This document shows, one piece after another, positions 46,909-56,900 of a stretch of 64,000 bases of DNA (position 1 is its first letter; every line of letters begins with the position of its first letter). This stretch comes from Isochrysis galbana (taxonomy: Eukaryota > Haptophyta > Isochrysidales > Isochrysidaceae). Made by a program: the position numbers and the translations under genes. The notes beneath the pieces were generated by a model that was not told the origin of the DNA, searched no databases, and was given only the letters and a program-made list of their open reading frames with translations. The stretch lies in the NCBI GenBank assembly GCA_018136815.1, contig CM030941.1, positions 1,363,582 through 1,427,581 on the forward strand, written 5' to 3'.

Positions 46909-47059
46909 CTTCTCCCTGGGCCCCCCTGATCAGGCCCCCCCAGCCAGCTCCAGCTCCAGTCGCGACAGTCGACCTGCAGCTCATGAGGCAAGTCGAGAGA
47001 GTGGGGGGGGGGGGGGGCCGAGGCCCACCTCCATGGCGACCAATCGTAAGATTAATAAA

Positions 47060-47335
47060 ATAATCAATGTTATATCCTAGCCAACCCCACTAGCTAATTG
47101 GACACAACTTTTCCGTCCCGGAATCCCGCCATGCCTGACGAGCCAGGTGTCCGAGTGATACCGGGGGGTGGGGGCACCGCCCCCTCCCCTCGATATTTGT
47201 CCTCCCCCCAGTGCATGCACCGACCCCGCGCACCCCAGCGCGTCCTCTCCTCGAGTCCACGCTGGGGGAAAACCCCTTTCGGGTAAAAGCAACGCGGGGG
47301 GGGGGGGGGGGCACTCGTGAGATAGGGGCCCAGAA
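47060..47335 (+). repeat. rep-2 copy, plus orientation
   Basis: The most complete copy: TGTTATATCCTAGCCAACCC, GGACACAACTTTTCC, GGAATCCCGCCATGCCTGAC and GATATTTGTCCTCCCCCC. It matches 17400-17670 in reverse. A G run (about 47298-47311) follows. Confidence 0.8.
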
Positions 47336-47344
47336 GCGCTAATC

Positions 47345-47955
47345 TCCCTCGCTAGTGCGAGTGGCCACGGCGAGCCGCGGCCCTTCCCTCCTGGCTCTGG
47401 CGCCCCCGTCTTCTCTTACCCAAACGGGGCGAGAAGACACGTTACTGCCGGAGGGGAGAGCTGCCGCTCCCCCCTCCCCTCCCTCTTCCCTTTTCCTCCT
47501 CTCTTCCCTGCGGCGGGGGCCCATGGCGCGCGCCTGCGGCCCCTCGCTCAGGTCCCCAGATGGCCTGCAGGCTGCAGGGCCTGGGAGCACAGCTCAGGGG
47601 GCAGGTGAGGCTGGGGCATGGCCCTGGCCCCTCCTGCCTCTCCCTCGCTGGCGCTCCGCGGCCCTGCGGGTCGACTGGAGCTGGCAGGGGGGTCCTGAAC
47701 AGGGGGGCCCAGGGGGAGGAGGGGCTGGTCAGAGGAATGGGCAGGCCACGACGGGCCAGGGCGGGCGAGTCAGGCGGGCTTGTAGGGAGAGGAATGGGTC
47801 AGCAGGGCTGTGTGCTCCTGGCAGGCCATCAGGCGTGCCAGGAGAGTGGGTGGATCCTCCCCCATGGCAGGGGAGGAGTGGAGAGAGAGGGGGGCTCGTG
47901 CCCCCCCATGGGCGAACTAAGTATAAACTTAGTTGACCAATCGTAAGATTAGCCA
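47345..47955 (+). repeat. rep-1 copy, long, plus orientation
   Basis: About 600 bp ending in the hairpin CTAAGTATAAACTTAG and then GACCAATCGTAAGATTAG, so it carries both terminal variants in series. Compare 44833-45388 (reverse) and 50369-50806 (reverse). Confidence 0.85.
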
Positions 47956-47956
47956 T

Positions 47957-48075
47957 GTCTGAAGATTCTGGGCTAACACCTACTCTTGGCCGGGTGCGAT
48001 CCACCCTTCTCCCTTCTACCGACACCGCCCTTAACTCCCTTCCCTCCACCTCCCCCCCTTCTTTCTCGGTTGAAA
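47957..48075 (-). mobile_element. LINE 3'-end fragment
   Basis: In plus orientation TCTGAAGATTCTGGGCTA, then CACCGCCCTTAACTCCCTT and CCCTCCACCTCC, match the 3' UTR of LINE copy B at about 8890-8985. Only the last 110 bp or so of the element is present. It abuts the rep-1 end. Confidence 0.7.
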
Positions 48076-48410
48076 ATATACGCATGAAGAATGGAATTCC
48101 CATACAACATATGTTGGCTCAGGGCCTCTAAAAATTTCGGCTGTTCTTACCTATGGGAAACCAATTGGCACCGCCCCCGCACGGCGCCACATCATATCTA
48201 ACTGCAATTGCAGTAGCGGCGGTACTAAGACTAAGTGCTCAGTCTTGCAACAAACATCACGCATGATATCCAACGCCCGTTGATTGAGTAGTCCGTGACG
48301 GTAGCCAAGTTGTCGCTCCCGGACACACAAATCATTAAGTGCGACACGAAGGCGGTACGGGGTGGGCTACAGCAAACTTGTGTTTGCTCCGAGACTTGAA
48401 TGCATGTGCA
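48076..48410. other. Intergenic region
   Basis: No gene or repeat recognised. Confidence 0.45.
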
Positions 48411-49460
48411 TCAGCTCGGTATCAATACTTGGAGGGTTCTTTGTTCGTGCAAATTTTCAATATGGCGATATCGGGCGTCGTTGACGCTCTGTCTCGCCTC
48501 GTGGTAGCTCTTTCGCAGGTTCGCAAGGGAATTGGCTGTCCAAGTCCCCAAACTTCTTTGTCGCTTTAGCTCATCGCCATAACGCCGCGCCACTGGAGTC
48601 CGATATGCAAGATCCAAATTCGAAGATGAAGACTCCATGTTGCTCGGCTCGGTGCACTCTGGTTGCTCGACCCAGGAGGCATCCTCATGAAGATCCGTGT
48701 CACATTCCATGTCGGTTACCGGCGTGGCATCAATTCTCACGCGGCGCCCTGGAGTGCGCACGGGTGTCCTAGGTGCAAATGACTCAAGAAACGATAGTCT
48801 AGATGCCTCTAAATCCGGGCAAGGCTCGATTTCGAGCCAGCGGGCTGTGTCGCTAGCTAAAATCCTTTGCGCCATGCTCAGATTTACATTGATTCGCAAC
48901 CGTACCAGGCAACGCTGCAGCAGCCGTGGCCTTGCACCTAGTAAACTCTGGAATTCTGTCCAGCCTATCCGTTGCTTACCCTCGCAGCCGATGGATGCAA
49001 ACGTTGTCGCCACGATGGCCTCGGCCTGCTCCACAGTCAAGGCGAGGTCCGAGTCGAGGCCGTCTCGGGCACTAGCAAGAAGTGTGTGTATGGTTAGATC
49101 CTCCCGCGAGATGCCGCCTGCGCCGTCCAGATTGAAGCAACGGAAGAGAAACCTCGTCCTCTCCCCTTCGGAACACGATGACGACGCAAGCGGTAGCAAT
49201 CCTAACGCAAACTCCTCGCGAGTGAGCGCGCCGCGTCTGTCTGTGTCGATCATGTCGAAGACACGCTTGACGATTGCACCGTTGCGCCCGGACGTGAAAG
49301 CGAGCTGGAATGCTGCCTCTGGCAGCAGATCCTCGTGGTGGTGCACTTGGCCGCATGGCCGGCTGTGCATCAGCACCACCCAGAGCTGGCGGAGCTCGCG
49401 GAGCGTGTGTGCGTGGAGCGCGTCGAGTGCATCGGCGGGCTGGCTTTGCACACTGCCCAT
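48411..49460 (-). CDS. EF-hand protein with N-terminal myristoylation-like motif
   Basis: A 349-residue frame; the ATG at 49460 is preferred over upstream non-ATG codons because it yields MGSVQSQ, a good N-myristoylation context. Residues about 70-81 form a canonical calcium loop (DTDRRGALTREE). Two further EF-like units follow: LDGAGGISRED, and CEGKQRIGWTEF, which lacks the usual first Asp and may not bind calcium. Spacing resembles calcineurin-B/NCS-type sensors in the first 190 residues, but the 150-residue Ser/Arg-rich tail is not part of those families. Probably a membrane-associated calcium sensor or adaptor; partner unknown. Confidence 0.75.
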   Translation of the reverse strand: MGSVQSQPADALDALHAHTLRELRQLWVVLMHSRPCGQVHHHEDLLPEAAFQLAFTSGRNGAIVKRVFDMIDTDRRGALTREEFALGLLPLASSSCSEGERTRFLFRCFNLDGAGGISREDLTIHTLLASARDGLDSDLALTVEQAEAIVATTFASIGCEGKQRIGWTEFQSLLGARPRLLQRCLVRLRINVNLSMAQRILASDTARWLEIEPCPDLEASRLSFLESFAPRTPVRTPGRRVRIDATPVTDMECDTDLHEDASWVEQPECTEPSNMESSSSNLDLAYRTPVARRYGDELKRQRSLGTWTANSLANLRKSYHEARQSVNDARYRHIENLHEQRTLQVLIPS

Positions 49461-49875
49461 CGGGGCCGCGCCTCGCCCACCTGTATGCCTTTCCTCGCGC
49501 CCACGCTCCTCTAACCCGTCTCTCCACGGTCTGCCCCTCCCCTCCCCGCCGGCCGTCCCCCTCGCTGGCGCCAGGCGCGCGGAGCCCGCCGTCTCGGCCC
49601 CCCTCCCTATCTGTGTGAATGAACAACAGCAACTACAAAACTCCCAGGCGCTCTTGTGTTCTTCCGTTTCCCTTTTTCTCGTAGTCCCATCTGTCCGGGT
49701 GTCCTCCCTCCCTTTTACTCTTGACACGGACAGCGTTGACGCGTTGACGCGATTCTTTCGACGATGTTGAGTTCACGGAGCGAGCGTCCTGGCTTTGCGC
49801 ATGCGCATGCGCTCGCTGCTCGAGGCATGGTTTGGTTTTGGGGTATCGTTGTATCTTGTATCGTTCGATATGGAT

Positions 49876-50352
49876 AAAAAAACCTTACAACATTCTCGCC
49901 TCGCGCGTGGCCGTGGGGTTAAGTACTGTAGCCACGCCCATCTCCCTTCCTCTCCCTCACTTCCCGCCTTGCGGCGACTCCCCTCGTGCTCTACTTAGGG
50001 GCCCAGGTTGCGGGTTGCGGGGGGGGCTGGGTTGGGCGGGGTGCACCGGCCCCCAGTGGTCTGTTCTCTCCTTCCTCCTGTGCCTCCGGGTGGCCCGTTG
50101 GACTGCTGTTGTGACGCGGGTGTCTCGTCATTGGTGGGTTGTCATTCGCTTGTGGTGTTTTTGTTTCCGTGAGGGTTATATTCGGGGAGGGAGGTGTGCC
50201 CCAACCTCAGGCGAGTCTCTCGGCGAGGCCGAGTGGCCGAGTGCTGTCGCCACGAGGCCGAGGTTGTAGGTTGTCGTTCATTTGCAGCTTGCCCTTGGCG
50301 TCCTCTATAAAGATGGGTGTGCTGAGCTCTGACGGTTTTTTGATTTTAGGTT
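49876..50352 (-). mobile_element. LINE fragment G, right part interrupted
   Basis: A decayed minus-strand LINE 3' region. TCTATAAAGATGGGTGTGCT and the GATTTTAGGTTTTCTGCCC segment match copy B around 9300-9360. It is cut by a 1.9-kb insertion and resumes at 52282. Its outer end near 49876 is an A-rich stretch, that is, T-rich in LINE sense. Confidence 0.65.
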
Positions 50353-50368
50353 TTCTGCCCCGGGCCGC
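50353..50368. repeat. 16-bp target duplication, left
   Basis: TTCTGCCCCGGGCCGC, repeated exactly at 52266-52281. Confidence 0.85.
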
Positions 50369-52265
50369 GAACTAAGTTTATACTTAGCTCGCCTATGGGG
50401 GGGCACGAGCCCCCCCCTCTCTCCACTCCTCCCCTGCCATGGGGGAGGAACCACCCATCCTCCTGGCACGCCTGATGGCTTGCCAGGAGGCCACTGCCCT
50501 GCTGACCCTCTCTCCCACTGACAGACTCGCCTGATTCGCCCATCCTGGCCCGGCGTGGCCAGCCCATTGCTCCAACCCCTCCTCCCCCCCTGTTCGACAG
50601 GCAGACAGGTGCAGCGTGGGGGCCCCTGAGGCTCAGGAGCGCCAGCGAGGGAGAGGCAGGGGAGGCCAGGGCCCAGCCCCAGCCTCCTCTGCCCCCTGAG
50701 CTGGCCTCCATGAGCCTCCAGGGTCGCCAATGGGCAGCTGCAGGCTTGCCGCAGGCGCGCCATCGCGCGTGCCGCAGGAGAGGGGAGAGAGAGCGCGGAG
50801 AAGGGGGTGGCACCGAAAAATAATTTAATTTTTAACAATTTTTTATGGGTCGCGGCGCGGCAAAGGAACGGGACTAGCGCGCACACAAGACAGGACTCCC
50901 TGCCGCGGCGAGCGCAAGCACCCTTCCCCCTTATGCCACCCAGCTCTTCACTAGCTTACTACCTGCGCTAGCCGGAGCACCCCTCCCTCCACACTCAAGC
51001 AGCCCCCCACGCCAGGATCCTGTTTTGGTCTCGCAGGCAAGGGGGCCTAATGGGAGGGTGAGGAGCAACTCCTCAAAGAGGAGCTTTGGGGAAGGAGATG
51101 TTTGAGTGGGGGCGCTATACCCTTGCGCTAGGCATGGGCAGCGACGCCGCCTCAAAACATGTCCTCCCTCTGGTCTTGAGTCGAAATTTTTGGTGTTTGA
51201 ATCCGAGGGCGAGGGGGTTTGTGCTTCTTGGGTTGGTTGTAGTGGGATGAGGGAGTGGGAGATGGAGTGAAGTGTTGAAAGAGGGCCCAAGGCAGGGCAC
51301 TGAGTTGTAGGTACTTGTGGCCCACAAGCGTGGGGTGAAAACGAAAATTGTATCAACATGTGTCTTGAATTGAAATTTTTGGTGCTTTGAACAGAGGGCG
51401 GGGGGTTCGTGCCGTTTGGGTTGGTTGTGGTGTGAAGGGGGAGTGGGAGAGGGAGTCTTGTGTTGAGAGAGGGCCCAAGGCAGGGCACTGAGTGATTGGT
51501 ACTAGTGGCCCACAAGAGTGGGGTGAAGACGAGAATTGTGTCAACAAGTTGGAAAACAGAGGCATGGGGTGCTCTCCGTATGGGGTTGATGGTTGTGAAG
51601 TGCCCTCCCATGTTGGGTGCACTGATGGTAGAGGTTTCCACCATGGGGAGGGCAGCTGAGCTGCCCTCCCACATGAGGTGCTCTTGGGGTGGGAGGGTTT
51701 CCCACTGTTGGAGGGGGTCTCCAAGACCCCCTGCATGATGCGCAGAGCCATGGTGGCAACCTGTTCGGTGCCAGTGCTCGCCACCCCGCGCGCTTGCGCG
51801 GGTGTGGTTTGGATGGGTTGGATGGGCTCTGAGAGGGCTTTCTGACGAGCCGCCTCGGGCGGCGTGGGGCGTCCCAGGTGGGGCGCGGTGGCGAGGGTCG
51901 CCTGGGGCTCGGGAGCGGTCGCGGCACGCTCCATAGTTCAAACTATAACAATAGTTTCGGGTGGCACCGAAAAATAGGTAAGCCCCACACCTGTTTGCAG
52001 GATAAGTCGGGACTGAGGTCGCCGCCCACTCGGAGACACAGGAGGAAGAGAGGGAACAGATCACCGGGGGGAGGCGCGGGCCACCGGACCATATCTAAGC
52101 CCTTCACCCCAATCCCCCTAGTAGTGCACGGGGGGAGCCGCCTGATGGCGGGGGGAGAAGGGCTGGGAGCGTGGGGGTGTAGAAAGTTTTCCTACGTGAG
52201 TAGAAAGTAGAAAGTAGAGGGTCCACGGCTGCGTGCGCGGTGAGACTATTAAAAGGTTTAATTAA
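50369..52265 (-). mobile_element. rep-1 family element, longest copy, inserted in a LINE
   Basis: Bounded by the 16-bp direct repeats, this 1.9-kb unit contains the rep-1 body (50369-50806), with the hairpin end at its left side (3' end on the minus strand). A further 1.46 kb includes a two-unit satellite and a second copy of GGTGGCACCGAAAAATA (50807 and 51960). Target duplications of this length, a fixed 3' end and variable 5' limits among copies fit a retrotransposed (LINE- or SINE-like) element. The open minus frames inside (50931-52064; 51353-51934) are Pro/Thr/Ser-rich and contain the satellite, so I do not call them genes. Confidence 0.65.
51173..51549. repeat. Two-unit satellite, 189 bp per unit
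   Basis: Units 51173-51361 and 51362-51549 share GAAATTTTTGGTG, GAGGGCCCAAGGCAGGGCAC and GTGGCCCACAAG in order. Confidence 0.9.
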
Positions 52266-52281
52266 TTCTGCCCCGGGCCGC
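52266..52281. repeat. 16-bp target duplication, right
   Basis: Exact copy of 50353-50368. Confidence 0.85.
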
Positions 52282-53200
52282 CGTGCGAGTGCGCACTACT
52301 AGGCGATGGGCGTTTAGCGGGGCAAGGCCCCTCACCAGGGTAGTGAACCTTATCTATCAGCGTGGATTCTAGAAAGAATTAATATATATATAGTGATATT
52401 CGTATGACTCGAATTCTACTTTGTAAAAGTCTCTTATTATGTATCTCCAAGCTATATTATGCAGAGAGTTTTCAAGCTGTCGGGGGTAGTCGCGTTCGGG
52501 TATGCAAATAGTCTATCTCTCGCTTTCTGCTTGCTGGACCTGTTCGCGTTTGTTTGGGGTATAGTTGGCGATTGCATCTATGGCGTCGAAGATTTTCCTC
52601 GTCGCAGGGCACCACGCTAGGTGGCATGAGTCCTCCTGGTAGCGGTTGCACAACCTGCACTTTTCCGTCGGGCTGGTCGTGAACCTATTTCTGGTTCCTA
52701 TTCTCCTGTGAGTGATGTGTTTGATTGAAATATGGGTGTTTGTCGGTGTGTTTCAGCAGCGGCAGGGTGTATAGCTTACTTAGCTATGTGTTTCCAGTCT
52801 TCCTTTGTGATTGATGTCTAGGCGTTTCTCCCATGCTGCTCTTGCCGTTTGTGGATCGTTGAGGCGTGTCATTTCGAGCGCGGCTTTGGTGATGTCGTGA
52901 TGTCGGAAACCGTGATCGCGTCAAGCACGATTTTTCCTTTTTGTATGGCGTATGTATTCGTCAGCCAGCGGGTACTCCATGTATTTCGGCCCTTTGTACC
53001 CGTTCTCCCATCGAGCCGGAGGGTGATAGCGTTGGACTTCGTCGGTGTCGTTCACTACGTTGCCGGTGTCGGAAGCCTCTCCGAGATAGTCGGTGTCGAT
53101 GTGGAGCCATATATGTTAATGAGCTTTTTGATGTATCTATCATCGTCTGAGACCTTAATCTCTTTGTTTTCTACTCCTTCCTTCCTTCCGGCTCGTGGGG
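52282..53200 (-). mobile_element. LINE fragment F, left part of the interrupted copy
   Basis: Continues the LINE homology broken at 50352: AGCGGGGCAAGGC and TTATGTATCTCC match copy B near 9420 and 9510. In minus translation a decayed CRLCNRYQEDSCHLAWCP zinc motif is visible. No 3' end is here since that lies left of the insertion. Confidence 0.75.
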
Positions 53201-53242
53201 GGAATTTTTGCCCGCCTGGCGGCTGGCGGGTCTCGTCTCTAG

Positions 53243-53562
53243 GCTAATTGGACACAACTTTTCCGTCCCGAAATCCCGCCATGCCTGACGAGCCCGGTGT
53301 CCGAGTGTCCTGAACAGGGAGGCCCAGGGGGAGGAGGGGCTGGTCAGAGGGATGGGCTGGCCACGACAGACCAGGGCGGGCGAGTCAGGCGTGCCTGTGG
53401 GGAGAGGGAGAGGGATGGGTCAGCAGGGCAGTGTGCTCCCGGCAAGCCATCAGTAGGCATGCCAGGAGAGTGGGTGGTTCCTCCCCCATGGCAGGGGAGG
53501 AGTGGAGAGAGGGGGGGGCTCGTGCCCCCCCATGGGCGAACTAAGTATAAACTTAGTTGTTA
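53243..53562 (+). repeat. rep-2/rep-1 chimera
   Basis: Starts as rep-2 (CTAATTGGACACAAC, ATCCCGCCATGCCTGACGAG) and switches at about 53308 to rep-1 (CCTGAACAGGGAGGCCCAG), ending in the CTAAGTATAAACTTAG hairpin. A simple explanation is a rep-1 insertion into a rep-2 copy, or template switching. Confidence 0.75.
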
Positions 53563-53961
53563 GTTGCAAGAGGGAGAGGGAGAGGGGGGGTTATTTTTAA
53601 AATGAAAGGGTCGATTCTCGGACTCGGATGTCGGATGCGACAATAGCACATGTTATGACCGACCCCGTTCAAGGCCCCGCTCTAGCGGTAGACCGCGGAC
53701 CGCTTCGACGGTGGGCCTGAGAGGCGTGTGAGGCGACAACATGCTAGACAGGCCGTCATACTGGATACTGGATACTGGATACTGGCGCGCGATGCGCCGA
53801 ACGCCACCCCTCCAACTTCTCTCTTCACACTAAGCGCCGTGAAGCATTACCGTTAGCGCTCGCCCGCCCTCGCCCCACTCGCGCGACGGCAGCGACGGCG
53901 GGCGGCAGGGGAAGGGAAGGAGGGGTGACGCTCGAGCGGCCTGGGGAGGCAGCCAGCGGCG
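53563..53961. other. 5' flank of the P4-type ATPase
   Basis: No separate gene. It contains three copies of ACTGGATACTGGAT-like sequence near 53758-53785 and CG-rich DNA leading to the ATPase ATG. Confidence 0.5.
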
Positions 53962-56900
53962 ATGGAGAGCGCCGAGCCGTGGCAACGACGCGCATTCCGC
54001 ACGGGATCTTGGATCGTCATTGTGCTCCTTGTCGTCTCTTACATCCTACAGCTCGTCGAGCCGAGCGAGCAGGAGTCAGCGTATGCGACGAAGCAGCGAC
54101 TCCTCAGATTCGTCGAGGAGGCGAGGCGCAGTGAGGAGATCTCGAGCGCAGCTCAGTTACCGCACCTCGACCGCGCACAGCGCGTGTTCCACCGCTTTGG
54201 CGGGCTCTTCGCTGCGTGGGTTGGCCGCTTCTGTGAGAACCGCGCGTTTGAGCGCGCGTACCTCGAGCGTCAATTTGGGAGCATAAGCATTGCCGCCGCC
54301 GCCATCATAAACATGGCGCTCGCAGCATCACTCCTCCTCTTCGCCATGATGACCTTATTTTCTGCAGTCCATGCCCGGACTCGCAAGTTGATCGTACGGA
54401 TACGAAGGGGCCCCACCATCGTTGGTACCACCTTTGGCACATCTGAAAGTGAGACAACACCGCTCTTGGGTGGCGGAGGGGAAGAGGGAGATACGACGCC
54501 CTCCCGAACACATAGCCGGATTGAGCGACCCCACACTTGGCTGGGGCGGTTGGCGAGCCGATGCTCGCCTCGCTTCTACTACTACTATTGTTGTGGTCCT
54601 CTGAGACCATCGATGCCGGCGCACGAGCCTAATCGTGTGTGCAACACTAAGGCATTGGCTTTGAAGCTGCCTCTGCGACCCTGGCTAGTTTGTCTCATCA
54701 AATTTCTAGCCTCGCTCCTGGTGTACTTCTCGCAGCCGGACGACTTCTTTTTTCTGTTCGTCGCCTTCGGTCAGATAGTTGAAACTGGCTCGTTCCGGTC
54801 TTGTGGCCCAGTCTCTTTCTTTTGCTTCCTGTTCTGCTCGCTCGAAGCTCTTGCGGCTTACAATCAGGTAAGCGGATGGCCTAGACCAGGCTGGCTCGAA
54901 AAACTGCAGTGCGTGCTGCCCTGCACACCTGGGATGGGGCAATTTCCTTGGCACACTCTAGCGATGGCGCCCTTGTATAGGTCTATGCTTTTGTGCGTCC
55001 TTTTTCCTTGCCATTACTTAGTCCCGCATCACTCATTGAATTGTAGGCAAAGCATGACACCGAACTCAATGAGCGAAGCTGCCGAGTTGTTCGAGTGGAT
55101 GGATCAACAGCACGCGTGCTGTGGAGTCGGGTTCGGCGTGGTGACTTGATTCGCTTGGCCTCCGGAGAGTCTCCGCCCTGCGACATTCTCATCGTGCGAG
55201 TGCATGGTGGACTGCGTGCGCGAGAAAAGGACTTGACCGGCGAGAGCAAGCCTGTCAACAAACAGAGTGTAGAGCCACGACGCGCCGCCTTCGAGGACCT
55301 CGGCGTGGAGCAGTTCTCCAGTCGGCCTTACAAGCAAGACCCACACTTCACGAGTATCGTCGCGCGGAGGGGGGAGGACATGCTGGAGGACACCACTACT
55401 GGGCGCCGCTTGGACTCGTCGTACCAATTATTTCGCGGCACTACAGTCCTCCTTTCGCGCACTGACTCTCAACGGCCATTCGTCGACGGCGTAGCTGTTC
55501 GCTTGGGGCACGAGTGCAAAATGTACCGCGAGTGCGCCTTGGCAACGACGCAGCCCCCGTCGATTTTGTTGCAACGGATGAGCTCAATTGGTATGCTCCT
55601 TGTCCTCTTGCTCTTGGCCTTCACATATGACAACACGCTGGCCATCTTCGCTACGGGCGCCTCGCATGGTGCTTCCTTTGCCAAGGTATGTGCGCTGGGT
55701 GCTCTCTCAGACAGTCCTTGCATGGCCCCACCGTTAATCTGCTCACTCTAGCCGGGCCTCATATACGCAGGTTTTTTTTGGAAACTTGATATACGAGAAT
55801 ACAATGGTACCGATGTCGCTCAAGCAGCTCATTATGATTTCTTGCTCGTTACAGGTGAGTCGCTCTTGGCACTGAACCTATCTCTCGACTCTTTACCCGT
55901 GCTTACCTTTCTGAATCACGCTCAGATTCACACCTTAAATTCTCCATGCATCTTGTGGCAGGCTGCATGGTACGCTGAACTATCGGTGCATGCGAATGTT
56001 TGGCAAGCAGTGGCGCGTCTGGGGGAGCTCGCGACGGAGTCTAATTCCGCGGCGATACTGACAGACAAGACGGGAACGCTCACCCTGAATCGCATGTCCA
56101 CTGAAGTTGTCGCCCGCAGACTCGAGCCGACTGACGAGTGCCACACATGGGCGCTTTTCTCAGAGCGTCAACCGATCGTAATGCCACCCTCGATGGCCAT
56201 CATCGGTGGGCGATTTCAGGGCGGGGGAGGCCATGGGGCCGCCGCTGGGACAGGCGACGTGAAGGCCGGAGACGCCCCGGCATCATGCTGTGATGCCAAC
56301 CTCGCAGTCGGGGATGTGCGCGCCACGCCTTCAGGCAGCAGACTGGTGGATGGCGTCTCCTCTAGAGGTGAGGAAGGAAGCAAGACGCTCGAACTTTTGC
56401 CACCTCGCCCCTTTCCGCGCCACGGCGAGGAATTGTCTACACAGATGTTGGACACCTGCGTGACATGGGCTGCAACGACGGGCGAACTTCCAGGTGGTGA
56501 AGTGGGTGAGGCCGAGGAAGCCTCGTTCTTTGAGCGTGTGCCAGGCAGGCTTTTGCGGAACGTGACTGATGGTGCAGGTGGTGCAGAGGTCATCTTCACT
56601 ATTTCAGAACCTGGTTCCGACTCAAATTCTGGCCTCATGCCCACCCAGGGTTCACGAGGAACGCACAGCTTGGGCGACTGCCTAGTCGATATCGATGCGC
56701 TCCAACGTTCCGAAGCTCAGGACGGGCGGCATGCCCTGAATCGAGCTATGAATAGGCCTCCGCTGATAGAGGGATTCCCCAAACTCGACCTCCCTGAGAT
56801 CGGAGCAGAGTCAGCGCATCGGATCCGGATTCGTCTCCTCTTACCACTTGATCTCAGTCTCCGCGCGAAGGGAGCCTTAGTTGAGGCTGGTCGACTGAGT

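Larger units (their letters stand above)
44833..47057. mobile_element. Inverted-terminus composite element carrying an ankyrin fragment
   Basis: The left end (44833-44860) reads TCTTATGATTGGTCGCCATGG. The right end (47032-47057) is its inverted near-copy, CCATGGCGACCAATCGTAAG. Inside, from the left, are a rep-1 copy (44833-45388, minus), unrelated repeats (45389-46190), a 15-bp minisatellite, an ankyrin-repeat gene fragment (minus) and a second rep-1 piece (46905-47057). It may be a transposon that captured host sequence, or two repeats that happen to face each other. No transposase is visible. Confidence 0.5.

Noticed and set aside
50931-52064. 377-codon minus frame in the rep-1 element
   Set aside because: Pro/Thr/Ser-rich, spans a two-unit satellite and crosses into rep-1 sequence; no domain or conserved pattern seen.
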